Source: Bryoerythrophyllum caledonicum (lineage: Eukaryota > Streptophyta > Bryopsida > Pottiales > Pottiaceae). From it: a DNA stretch of 64,000 bases. Made by a program: the position numbers and the translations under genes. The stretch covers positions 16,294,593-16,358,592 of the forward strand of contig OZ020516.1 in the NCBI GenBank assembly GCA_963971425.1. The letters run 5' to 3'. Shown here in pieces: positions 9,553-19,609 of this stretch (the first letter of the stretch is position 1; each line of letters opens with the position of its first letter). Under the pieces are notes generated by a model, which saw only the letters and a list, made by a program, of their open reading frames with translations, did not search any database and was not told where the DNA came from.

Positions 9553-11242
9553 GTTTGTCATGTCCATTTGTTTCTCCATGATGGACAAACTACAATGAGA
9601 TGTCTCTCCTTCCTTGGACGCCTCTACCTCCCGTTCAAACGCCTCCGCTTCATGATTCTCAAGAAGTTGAATGAGATTCATCCGGAGTGTGCTCATCTCT
9701 CCTCGCAATGTTCGGGCAGATATCGTTTGGACATTGTCAACATATTGGCGTGCCTCCTCAACAATTTTTTTGCTTCATTACTGCCATCTCCCATCGAACT
9801 TTGACAATGGTGTGGTCGGTACCGCGCTTCACTTCACTTTGAACCATTCGTTGTAATTCTTCTCTTGAAAATCCAATCTTGGGAGCGTTTTCGAGTGCAA
9901 TCACCGCGTTGGCTAGTGTGGAATTTACATCGGTAAAACCCCATTTGGTGACGAGTTCAGTGGACGGTGCGCTAGTTCCATTCAAACTTTTGGGATGGGG
10001 AGTAAACTCAACATAATTGCCTAGAATTTTTCCGCTTGTATTGACATGTTCCTTGTAAACCGCGGGGTTAAGACAGTGAATGTTGCAAATTCCAACATGT
10101 TTGTCATGCTCCATCTTGAAGAACACATCCTTCACATTCTCCTTGCCAAAGTACGCCTCAAGACTCTTCTCTAAGTCTTCTACGTTTTTTATCTTGTTTA
10201 AATTTTTTGCTATAAGAAGTAATGCATTCTTTTTAGCCTTGTCCTCGTCACTCATTTTTCCTTTGGTTGCAAAGTATGAAGTAAAGATTTCGTGGTTGAG
10301 TGCAACTTTGTATTCTTCGATTTTTTGAGCTTGTTCAGGAGAGGGGGTTTTCACCCATGCAAATTCCAGATCTACCCGTTTATGCACATCGGTAATTTCA
10401 TAGTCAAATCCCCTTGCAAAACCCTCGCGGACTATTTCTTCGTGGAGTTTATACCAGTGTTGATTGACAAGATTAGGACCTGATATTTTGACGGAGAGAA
10501 GGTTTGCAAAAGCCAAAGAGTCATAACTCTTACAAACCTTTCCTCGGTTCGGAATTCCTTCCGCAAGAGTTAAAATGAATGGGCGGGTGCCACGAAGAAG
10601 ACCTACCCCATCTACCTCCGGATTTTTGAGATGAATCTTAATAGTGCCACTCCATCTATTGGTTTTGTGGTAACACATGATGGCTAATGGTTCATCCAAA
10701 ATTTCCCCAAGTTCAATTCCCATGTCATTTAATCGTTCTCGTACCATCTTTTAGACAACATCTTTTGTCCACACTTCCAAGTCTCTTAGTTGGAAAGAGA
10801 CTGCAACATGATAATCAAGGGCAAAACCATTATTATCGACTTCAACTTCACTCGGAAATTGTTTTAGATTGAAATGATGACCTTCTTTCCCGTCTATTAT
10901 TTTAGACGGCCATTCTTCTTGAGAAACGTAGGGAAAAGAGGGAAGAGCTTCTACTCTCTCTTTTGCCTCTTTCTTATTCAAACCCATCGCCACAAGTTCA
11001 TTGATGGTGTGAATTGGTTCTTTTGGACTCTCACTTCTCATGGCTATAGTGTTTAGAGTGTTAAACCCCAACCAATATGGAGGTTGGGGCAAACTGGTTG
11101 CCCGGACCTTCTTTTGATTTTGGGACGACGTAACAACACCATAAGACTTTTTTTTTGTAGACACCGTGCCACAAACACTCTCTTCTACTACTTCCATGAA
11201 TTCAATTGCCCTAGAGGTTGAGGCGGCATGAGCATGAGACAT
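9550..11242 (-). pseudogene. LINE copy 1 ORF1 (nucleic-acid-binding-like, with C-terminal coiled coil)
   Basis: The frame starts at ATG 11,242 (MSHAHAASTSRAIEFMEVVE), runs to an in-frame TAA at 10,751-10,753 and continues in the same frame to 9,758. There an A-rich run (AAGCAAAAAAATTG) shifts the frame into VEEARQYVDNVQTISAR and on to the TAG at 9,550. A block near the C-terminus (VFFKMEHDKHVGICNIHCLN, GKILGNYVEFTPHP, KSLNG) is paralleled in copy 2 (IWFHKEVNNRHNGSVNVHCT, MMGGNYVEYAPHRQNLNG), so this is a family-wide ORF1. The end is heptad-like and acidic, suggesting a coiled coil. By position it should be the RNA-binding particle protein of the LINE. I do not recognise the fold with certainty. 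The stop and frameshift make it a pseudogene. Confidence 0.7.
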
Positions 11243-12171
11243 TCTACAATGACAAATGATAATGATGTCATAACAATTGGCTAAGAAGATGTATGTCGTT
11301 TTTCTTCTCTTAACCTTGATATCTTTCCCTTCCCACAACTTACTTTGTGGGCCTCTTGGGTTTAAGATATTCAAGAAGAAGATCCTAATAAATTGGACTT
11401 TACTATGTGGTTTTAAACACATACAAATCAAATACAAGAAATATAGGCAAATTTGATGGTTTTTAATATGCCTTTGAAGAAAATAGAACCATACACTCAT
11501 ATTAGAGATAATATTAGAGTGGTCACTATTTTGTAAAAGTATTTTAAGATTATTAAAAGAAGAGCATAATGTGAGAGTAAGTTTATATATATCTATCCTA
11601 TAATTCCAAGTGCAAATTTTAACAATTAGACAAAAATATTGACATATTTGTACACACTTGTGGAAGGTGCCAAAGAAATGGTCACCTTCTCGAAAGACGT
11701 TTGTTTTTATTATTAAGCAAGAGGGTAATACTTGTGGAAGGTTTGCAAAATAAACCTCATTGATTTGAAAATAATAAGACGAGGTGTATAGAGGAGAAGT
11801 ACTTGACGAGGTTGGAATTCGACGCTGGCCGTACTGCCTGGATGTGTTGTTTGGTGTGGAACTTGCTGGTGCAGAACTGGAACAGGTTCTGGGGCGAATT
11901 GGAGTAGGGTCCCACCTCAACCTGCGCCCTCGTGCTGGCCGCTGATTCTCTAGTCTTGCTCGTTGCGGGTTTAGGGTTACTATTGGGACAATGAACGCCT
12001 TGTGTTCAGTATTCGCAACGGGAAGGAGCTACGGAGGACGCGGGGCGCGCTATGGATGTTGCCTTCGTTGCTGTAATCTCCTTCTTCTCTGATTTGTATT
12101 GCCGCGTAGTGTTTCAACTGCAACGCACCGAGCAGTTGTTCTTCTGCTAGGGTTTGTGGTGGTTTAATGTG
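11243..12171. other. 5' flank of LINE copy 1, unassigned
   Basis: The 11,243-11,800 part is AT-rich and may be the LINE 5' untranslated region, since the minus-strand frame stays open to 11,920 without recognisable domains. From about 11,810 the base composition rises to GC-rich sequence. I see no supported gene. Confidence 0.35.
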
Positions 12172-12312
12172 GGTTGTATCGGCTGTGTACTGGGTTGCTT
12201 CGGCTGCGCAGTGGGTTGTGTCGGCTGCGCCGTGCGTTGCGTAGTCTGTGCAGTAGGTTGTGTCTTCTACACTATGGGCTGTGTTGTCTATGCTATGGGC
12301 TGCGTCGTCGGC
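12172..12312 (+). repeat. Minisatellite of about 21-bp units
   Basis: About six to seven imperfect tandem units follow the pattern TGGGTTGYGTCGGCTGCGCAG, diverging towards the right end (TGGGCTGTGTTGTCTATGCTA). The unit length is a multiple of three, so both plus-strand frames across it are open and cysteine- or leucine-rich. That is a by-product, not evidence of a gene. Confidence 0.65.
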
Positions 12313-14747
12313 GCGCCATGTCTAGTGTGTTTGAGTGGGTGTACTGGCAGGGTTTGGTGACGAGGAACTTCCTCTCTTTTCTACAGCGTTGGTTGCTAAG
12401 AATACTAATGGAAGGTGATGTAGGAGATAAACAAGTATAGTATCAGGGAGCAGTCTACTAATTGAGGGCGGCAATGACTCTCCGCTATGTGCTCTCACCG
12501 TCACTCGGATAAGTCTACAGTTGATGTGTGATAGGGTGTGATAGATAGCTAGTAAGAATCGTAAGTACGATGTGTCCTTTGGTTGTCGATGTTGAGTCTT
12601 ATAGCAAAGGTTGGGTGTTGGGGTATCTAGAGGTGGGCGAGTAATCCATGTTGATCTGTGCTCGTGGTGTGCGCCAAATCTGGAGAAGGTTTGCGTAGAT
12701 CTGTTGACTTTGCATGTAGATCTGGAGCTTGCTTGCCTGGGCCTTGAGGTTGCTTGTGCGTGTAGTGTGCTGCATGATTTGGTGGTGCACGATTCGATGG
12801 AGAACCTGCGGTCATCATCGTGGGAGATTTTGTTTGAATCATGATGGGAGGCGTTGCTTGCGGCGATTGGCGACTTGGTGTTGGAGGTCGTGGTGGCACG
12901 AGGTGTGATTCGACCGCGGACACGGTAAGTATGGCTGAATTTGTCTGCGTGGTGGAGTTCGTCGTCTTGCATTTTGTTGTGTCCGTCGGGGGTTGGTGGA
13001 TCTGCGATTACGGATAAGATTAGCGATAGTAGGGGTATGGTGCAAAGGTTTACCTGGTAGATTGCTGAGTTGGTGTTGGATAGGAGGTTGCGTGTTTTGA
13101 CAATGTCTTTTGCTGATCCAGATGCGGTATGAGCTTGTGGTCCATTGTCATATTTGGTAGAGATCAGGATGTGCGATTCGGTGGAGATCGGGAGGTCAGC
13201 TGTGGAGATGTTGTGCTGGTCCACGTGAGAGGTGCTGCTCAATTTGTCCAATCTGAGGTAGGCTCGAGCTTGGAGTAGATGCTGGTCACAGCTGGAGTTT
13301 TGTCCATAGTTGGATTCGCTAAGGTGTGAGGTGTTGTCATTTTGGACATTGTTGCTCATGGCAAGGGTTGTTTTTTCTGCACACTTGGACCACTTGCATG
13401 TGGCTGGAGGTAAGGTGTGAGAAATCAAAGTTATGGTAAAAATTTTTACCTTGCATAGTGTTTGGTTGGTGAGGGTCGATGAGCTGCTTGCGTTGACTTG
13501 TTGTGGCATTGAGTCGTGTCGATCAGGGTGATGTTTGTGGCTGTTGGTAGTCGATTGGTGGTGATGGTGGTGATGGTGTGTATTCTGCATGTAAGTTTGT
13601 AATTGATAAATTAAAATTTTTGATGGGGGGTTTAGGTTGCTTACCTTGAGTGTTGGAGCAGTGTTGTCGAGCAGTGGATGCTCCGTGCGGCGTTGGTGGC
13701 CCTCCTTTGAAGTTGCAGGGTGTTCCTCTTTGTTGTGAGTCAAAGAACTAGGTGATCAAGGTCTTCCTTCAAGTCCAGGACTCTCCGTATGATAGCGTTT
13801 CTGTAAGCCTGTTTTGGAGAAAGCATTTGGTGGTGAAGAACCATCGTATGTAGTTGTGCCATCTTGGTTCGTTAACCTTGTTTCGAGTTCCATCCAGTCC
13901 CTCGAGCAGTTTGCATTTCCAACATCTCCAGCAGCTTGTATTTCCAGCTTCTCCAGTATCTTCAGCAATTTGTATTCCAGCAGCTTGAAGTTGATTAAAC
14001 CTGCAACGACATTTTGTAAATGATGTATTCACCAGCAGCTTGTAATTGCAGTCCTTCGGGGAAGCTTCAGCAGTATGTGTGATCTTGGATGTGGCCTGGA
14101 AGTGAAAGTGTTGTCATCTTGACCTCTGGTAATTTGTGTGCATTTCTTCGTACGCAGTGCGAATAGTCTATATATAGGATGGTAATCTGTGTGTGTGCGC
14201 TTAATGGGTGGTGTGGGTGCTAAGTGGGTGATATGCTGTGATGGGCTATTCTCTACTTGTGATGGTATGTAGTGTGTAGTTCTAAACATTGGTGGCTACT
14301 AGGATTGTGAGAGAGACTAAGGGGATGTGTAGGGGAATGCAACAGACTTTCTTGTACTAAATCTTTGCTTTGCATGACCACATCAAAGATGTCACTAAAT
14401 CTGGATGCCATCACTTTGGGTCCCATGCTCAGATGCCTACTATCCAAATCTATTGACAAAATTTAAGTGCACATAACAAAGTGAGATATAGTGTCCTCAA
14501 GTTCTGTCCAACACAAAGCATTCATCATTCCTACATAAATTGCAAGTTTGAGTCATAAGTGAGGACCGCAGCAGTGCCCAACTCACATGCTGCTCCTAAT
14601 CCTTCAACTTGCAATAAAACTCCCCAGTCTCTCCTCACCTAACTTCACGGAGCTCCCTCAGGCGACATCTTTTCCCTCCCTCAAGGAACACAATAAGGTA
14701 ATCAATACCACATTTAGAATTCTAACACATAACACCAATAGAATTTT
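12313..14747. other. Unassigned inter-LINE segment with a long low-complexity minus-strand frame
   Basis: A 473-codon minus-strand frame (12,322-13,743) is rich in His, Ser and Thr, including a run of seven His near residue 60 that comes from CAC/CAT repeats. Its composition is simple, it overlaps frames on the other strand and it holds no domain. Further frames at 13,756-14,289 are short. I see repeated CAGCAGCTTGTAxTT words near 13,930-14,045. This is probably non-coding or a worn-out element. Confidence 0.3.
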
Positions 14748-14884
14748 GAAGAAGAAGAAGAACGCCGGCCCGGAGGGACTGGCATGAATAAAGTGTCTGT
14801 TCGCACCACCACTAAGACCATGCCCACCAGGCAAGGAATTAGTAGTACGGGGCTACTTCCCCCTCTCGAGGGTAGACACTATGT
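14748..14884 (-). repeat. SINE-like retroposon copy B with (TTC)n tail
   Basis: Minus-strand order: GTGTCTACCCTCGAGAGGG, a middle block ending CAGACACTTTATTCATGCC, a GC-rich hairpin (GCCAGTCCCTCCGGGCCGGC) and a (TTC)n tail at 14,748-14,762. Its blocks match copy A. It lies about 175 bases past the 3' end of LINE copy 2's last reading frame, in flanking sequence. Confidence 0.6.
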
Positions 14885-15059
14885 AACAAGTAACCATAGA
14901 GATGAAAAACCAAAACAAGGAAAGCCACAATCAAAGCAAGGGAGCGGGGAGAGAAGAAAAGGAAAGGAAGGGGAAAGAAAGGAGAGACAATGAAGGGGGG
15001 GAGGGATTGGGCGGGTGGAGGAGGGGAGATGAGTGGGGCAGTGGGAGGGTTAGGGTGTT

Positions 15060-16174
15060 TTACGGCGTGTCTTGTGGTTTGGGGAGGGTTTGGTTATTCT
15101 CAATTTTTCGTTTATGTAATAGTATGGACATAGCATGTTGAATTGCGATGGTGTTTATATTATTGAAGGAATGTTTAATTGTGTTCATGGGGATTTTGAA
15201 GGTTTCTTCAAGGGTGTTCATGGGTGGGATATAGATTGTGGCGCGGGCACTAGCCGTGATGACTATGAGGAGGTCGATTTTCCATCCGAGGTTTCTTATG
15301 TCTTCGATGAGGGGTTCATATTTGTTTGTTTTGTTTTCTATCGTTTCTGGTGAGAATTTGTCGTTACAATACGTGAATTCAATAAATTGAATGGTATAGT
15401 TTGGATCAATGTGGGTGGGTGGCGGGTCGTTGTGTGGTAGGCCTTTTACACAAAGTATGTCAGGTTTGAATCTAGCATTGCAGTGACATCGTTGGGTTGT
15501 ACATGTACATGGGAGTAGCCAAGGTGGGACCGTATTTTCTTGTGGGTTGTTATTGAAATTACCGGCATTCATGAGTATGAAACATCGGGATTTGTTATGT
15601 GAAGTGATAAGTTTTCGGATTTCCCATACAGCTTTGTTGTGTCTTTTAACGATGAGGGAGTGTATGTGGTGGTTTTGGCATTTGAGTAGAACATGTAGCC
15701 ATGTGTCGGGGTCTGTAGAGGTACATATGGATGGAAAGCGTTCTATTCCGAAGAAGAGTTGTTTACGGGCATTCCCCATATAATGACCGGTGCGGAATTT
15801 GATAAGGCATGTGATTTGTGAATCGGTAATGGTAGGATTTTTCCAGAAATTTGTAGACAATTCATTGTCTATGTTAATATTGCTGGTCCATTTTTCTATG
15901 TTAGGGAAATTTTCTGAGATCGTGTCAATGTCGTTATATGTGTCTTGTTTTTTGAGATATTTTCCTAAAAATCGGACCGGGCCTTTGTCCGGGGTGTCAT
16001 CTTTGGAGGGCCAATCTTCTTTTTGGAAGTAGTATGGGGTGGCATGTGCATGCTCATGTGGGTCTTTGGCATTTTTATGCAATTTTTCTCTTCCTTCTTT
16101 GGCTAGTTTGTCGGCTTGTTCATTTCCTTCTATATTAGTGTGGGCTCTAACTTTATGGAGTGTAGTAGGTTGTG
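15060..16174 (-). pseudogene. LINE copy 2 ORF2, RNase H end and C-terminal zinc-like tail
   Basis: A continuous 340-codon frame (15,060-16,082) contains LIKFRTGHYMGNARKQLFFG, TDPDTWLHVLLKCQNHHIHS and RHNKAVWEIRKLIT, matching copy 1. It ends PKPQDTP at 15,060. The RNase H end lies just upstream, where minus-strand translation of about 16,090-16,160 reads RAHTNIEGNEQADKLAKEGR, with the last catalytic Asp. A small frame change separates it from the rest of RNase H. It is better preserved than the copy 1 tail. Confidence 0.75.
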
Positions 16175-16640
16175 TTCAATTTTGAAGCATTTGTACCATG
16201 GACATGAGTGTTACTTTGTCGGGGTGGCTATTGTGGAGAGTGGGGTGTGTTATTTGTGTGTTTAGTAGATATAGGACATTGATGCAATCCGTAAAAATGT
16301 GTGCAGGTTCGTTGGCATATTTTATGTTGATGATTTGGAGTGTTTTATGTATGGCCATCATCTCTGCTCTGAGGATGTTTTGGAGTCCATGGAGTCTTTT
16401 GGCTAATTTAATTTCTTTGTTGGAATTATATATGCCATATCCGGCTTTTTCTCTCTGCCAGTGTCCAGGGCTACTTTCTATTGGTTCTTTGAAGGAGTGG
16501 AATGAATGGACACTTTATCCACGCCGGCTCCCTTCGGGTGCCGGCGTTCTTCTTCTTCTTCTTTGAAGGATCCATCCGTGTAGTAACTATGTACAGGGTC
16601 ATATTTTGGGTGTGTATGTGTGGTAATCAGGGAGAGGGGG
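16175..16640 (-). pseudogene. LINE copy 2 ORF2, RNase H domain split by a SINE-like insertion
   Basis: RNase H motifs are visible as TDGS (about 16,570-16,585), NILRAEMMAIHKT (about 16,350-16,375) and HIFTDCINVLYLLNT (about 16,290). A 74-bp SINE-like insertion with a 12-bp target duplication interrupts the frame just after the first Asp motif. The copy 1 equivalent is uninterrupted at about 3,600. The domain is therefore dead in this copy, independently of the EnSpm insertion. Confidence 0.75.
16497..16570 (+). repeat. SINE-like retroposon copy C, 5'-truncated, with 12-bp TSD
   Basis: The insertion reads GGACACTTTATCC, hairpin GCCGGCTCCCTTCGGGTGCC, then a (TTC)n tail. The 12-bp TTCTTTGAAGGA occurs at 16,485-16,496 and 16,559-16,570. 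Comparison with LINE copy 1 shows that only one copy of the flank is present without the insertion. Tail plus target duplication indicate LINE-type retroposition of a 5'-truncated transcript. Confidence 0.7.
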
Positions 16641-17102
16641 GTTTGTCACAGAGTAATTTAATGTGTTGTTATTGTATTCTAGTTTAGACCATTTTTTGCT
16701 ACGATTTAGTGGAGTTTGGGAGGGTGTGGTCGAGGCAATGTTTGTGTATATTCGATTTATGTTCAAATTTTTGGCTATGGATGTGAGTGTGGTGAGTTGT
16801 TCTGGGGTTTCCATTATTTTGTTTTGGTGATGGATACATAGTATTTGTACTGTAGCTTGTTCAAGCCTAGGTTTATTTTGTTCGGGTGGGATAGTGGGTT
16901 CTTCATATGTTATTGAGTCCGCTTCAAATAGTGCAATGATGTGTGCGTTAGGGAAGGGGCCCGAATGTGGGTTAGGATTTTGATACCAGTTTTTGTCAGG
17001 GGTTATGATTAGGGTGGAGGTGTGAGTTGGTTCATGTTTGGCCGCAAGGCGGGCCCAATGTAGTGCTTGTTGTGTTTCTTCTTCATTGTGGGGGTGGGCC
17101 AT
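16599..17102 (-). pseudogene. LINE copy 2 ORF2, unassigned conserved block between RT and RNase H
   Basis: A 167-codon frame holds TQQALHWARLAAKHEP, LIITPDKNWYQNPNPHSGPF, HIIALFEADSITYEEPTIPP and VQILCIHHQNKIMETPEQL. Copy 1 has matching blocks at about 3,760-4,185. The pattern of invariant aromatic and acidic residues (NWYxNP, FxADxITY) looks like an enzyme or binding domain rather than a spacer. I do not recognise it. Confidence 0.55.
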
Positions 17103-18438
17103 ACCATTGCCTATCCATTTGTGATCACTAGATAAAGTTTTACCTAGTGATCCGAATATTTTATCTCTTCCAAAGGGGGAGTAAAATTTGTTGAGTTTGG
17201 TGAGGCATGTGACAGGGGAAGAGAAGTATGAGTGTTGGATGTTGAATGTTGAGATTAATGAGTTTAGTATAGGTATGGATAGTGTATTTTGTGTAAGTGT
17301 AAAGGGGTTATTTTTTGGTATTCTATATTTGTATCTTTGGTATAGCCATATGACTTCGGTTTTGAATGGTTGGATTGTTGGTTCAATGTTTGTAGGGGTT
17401 TGTAGTTTAGTGTTGTATTGATTCCATAACCATGTGAGTCTAGTGATTGGGATGGTAAAGAAGTGTCGTCTATCTTCTTCGTATAAGTGTGCTTGGTCTT
17501 TGTCAATTTTAATTGTGTTAGATGAGGTGAGAATGTCGTTTTCGGGGTTACATTCCGTTGTATAAATGTTTAGTAGGGGGATTATTGTGGGTGGGGTGAC
17601 GGACCTTGTGTCTTGGGGTTGATTTGTGGGTGGTGAGCTTGGATAATTTTGGTGTAGGATTTGTGTTAAATTCTTTGATAATATTGTGTCAGTTTACTTG
17701 TATTATGTGTAATGGTATTTTGGTTGTATCTTGGGAAGAGGTTTCTTTGGGGGAGCCATTTGTTGTAGGTGTAGTTATTGTGAGTCCATTGGCATAGGTA
17801 TCTAGTGTAGTTGTTTTCAATTTGGTTTCTATCTTTTTTTTTTTGTATTCGTGGTGTATGATGTTGTTAATGGGATATGTGGTGGGGTTTTTAAGGATGT
17901 GGTTTGGGGGGAGGGGGTGGTGTGGGTGGGAGTGGGGAGGGTGTATCGGTTGTGGGGGGGTATTTCTTGGGATGATGTCGTTGTTTATAGTGATGGGTGG
18001 GTCTTTAAGTGTGTGAGAGTATATATGTGTATTGGTATGGGTATTGGGTGGAGGGGGGTATATTGGGTGGCAAAAGAATTGTCGTGCGATTTTGAGGGCA
18101 CTTTAAATTAGTTTTGATGGGGTGAAGTGGTAGGTTTTGAATTCTTCATTGTTCATGATGTGTGTTCCGTTAGGTAGGGAGATTTGTTTTAGTTCGTAGA
18201 TATTTTTTTATAGGAGTTTTTGTAATAACTTTTGAGATAATTGTGTGTTGAGTGTATTATGGTTTTGTGTTTCGAGAGTCCATGCTTTTTCTAGTGTTGT
18301 TGGTTCTATAAGAAAGTTGGAGAGATTACTTTTTAAGTGGACTTTTGCTACATGTTTTAATAAGAAGAAGGTACGTGTAATTGGTGATCTTGTGCAATTC
18401 GTCTTTTTTATTCTAGGTATGTTTTCGGCCCCCCCATA
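17103..18438 (-). pseudogene. LINE copy 2 ORF2, heavily decayed linker
   Basis: Only fragments match copy 1, for example IWLYQRYKY near 17,330 opposite IIWLYQRYKP in copy 1. Repeated frameshifts leave no frame longer than about 80 codons on the coding strand. The open plus-strand frames here are shadows of a T/G-rich strand. Confidence 0.5.
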
Positions 18439-19583
18439 TTAGGCAAGGATGTAGTGTGTTAGGCCCCTATATATTGTTCCCAGTCTACCACAATCATTTA
18501 GAGCATTCTGTAGTTGTTCTCCTATGCATATGAGGTATGCGTTCTTTAGCGAAAAAGCTTCAAGTCCAAAGAGATTGTGCAGTAATTGGGTTATTATGTT
18601 AGACATACATTTTGGCATGCCACATACGTTTTTTTGTGTGGCAGTAAATTTTTTGTCCAATTTTTTTATGGCGGGCATGGAGTATGGTACCACGTAGAAG
18701 CTGTATGCCACGCCCGGTCTTAGAACTGTGTCGATCATTTTTATTTTTTGTTTCATAGTAGCCGGACAAGCTACTAGTTCTTTGCATTGTTTGAGTAATT
18801 TTTTGGTGGTGGCATGGATTTGGGTTTTCCATTTTAGGGAGGGCTTATTCCTGAATATATATATGGTTCGTTTTGGTGTAGTACGGATATTGGTTGGTTT
18901 CGGCAGTTAATGTTAGAGGTTTGTATTAGGGCTTTGAATGCGGTGGGGTTTGTTTTTGATCTATTTGGGCATCCAGTGACGGCACATTTTGGGACACCTA
19001 CATCCATACCTGTCCATTTGCAGTACCTGTCTATTTTGTTAAGTTGTATCTTTATGGCGTTGGTTGTGTTGGTTATAGCCGCAAGGTCGTCCGCGTATGC
19101 TGTAGAGTTGATGGTGGTTTGTGATGTCCCGAATGTGTATCCATTGTTGCCTCTATCTAGCCATCTAAGTAGTGGTTCTAGAAATATAATGATTAAATAT
19201 GTGCTTAGGGTATCTCCTTGTATTGTTCCCCTTTGGATGGCTATGGGTTTAGTTTTACCAAAGTATTCTCCTATATAGGAGGTTGAGGATTTGGAGTATA
19301 TATTTCCCACTAGTGCGGTGGCGTCTTTGGGATATCCAAGGTCCGTCATTATGGCTAAAAGTCTAGCGTGGTCAATGGAGCCGAAGGCATTTTTAAAGTC
19401 AACATATAGTATAAATATGTCTTGGTTTGTAAATCGTGCATCTTCTAATGCATCTATTATTGTTTGGATTTGTCTAGCGATGCTTTTTTCTGCACGGAAC
19501 CCCTCTTGGCTATCATGCAGTATTTTATGTTTTTTGCCATATGATGATAATATTGATGTGAATGTGCTCGTAAATAGTTTATT
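18439..19583 (-). pseudogene. LINE copy 2 ORF2, C-terminal half of reverse transcriptase
   Basis: Frame 18,834 to 19,583 contains KLFTSTFTSILSSYGKKHK, SQEGFRAEKS, ILYVDFKNAFGSIDHARLLA, GTIQGDTLSTYLI and the catalytic STAYADDLAAI. Frame 18,439-18,756 carries the thumb-like VVPYSMPAIKKLDKKF and KCMSNIITQLL. The first 20 or so codons of the open frame at its 5' end (above 19,583) are EnSpm sequence, not LINE. YADD is intact, but the protein is cut by the transposon and by frameshifts. Confidence 0.85.
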
Positions 19584-19609
19584 CACTATAAGAAACCCGT
19601 GTTTTTTGT
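19584..19609 (+). repeat. Left terminal inverted repeat of the outer EnSpm element
   Basis: Begins CACTATAAGAAACCCGTG and is identical for 26 bp to the reverse complement of 59,723-59,748. Beyond this both ends pass into ACGTCC/ATGTCTCC, the start of the subterminal repeats. The terminal CACTA is the hallmark of the superfamily. Confidence 0.95.

Larger units (their letters stand above)
2164..11242 (-). mobile_element. LINE (non-LTR retrotransposon) copy 1, decayed
   Basis: Minus-strand element. In 5' to 3' order: ORF1 (11,242-9,550), a two-base gap, then ORF2 (9,547 to about 2,164) with a degraded 2A-like motif, AP-type endonuclease, reverse transcriptase, a long linker with an unassigned conserved block, RNase H and a C-terminal Cys/His segment. 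Copy 2 (15,060-19,583 plus 59,749-64,000) has the same domain order, which defines the family structure. The reading frame is broken by in-frame stops and frameshifts, so this copy is not coding-competent. Ends are approximate because I could not find target-site duplications. The carboxyl Cys/His segment, RNase H and APE endonuclease place it among the RNase H-bearing LINEs (I/L1-like lineages). The exact clade needs a tree. Confidence 0.85.
15060..19583 (-). mobile_element. LINE copy 2, 3' half (RT C-part to end)
   Basis: This is the downstream half of a minus-strand LINE interrupted at 19,583 by the outer EnSpm element. The other half resumes at 59,749. Joining the flanks restores the RT reading order: the right half ends ...ANTIY and the left half begins KLFTST, the same as NTIYKLFTST in copy 1. 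Domain order from 5' to 3' is RT core, thumb-like region, conserved unassigned block, RNase H and zinc-like tail. Frameshifts throughout make it non-functional. Confidence 0.88.

Noticed and set aside
12322..13743. 473-codon minus-strand frame as a gene
   Set aside because: Low-complexity His/Ser/Thr-rich translation, overlapping frames on both strands, no domain and no splice or start support. Kept only as an unassigned segment.
2164..19583. LTR retrotransposon between the two LINE copies
   Set aside because: No long terminal direct repeats, primer-binding site or integrase motif. The RT-bearing sequences have APE endonuclease and LINE order.
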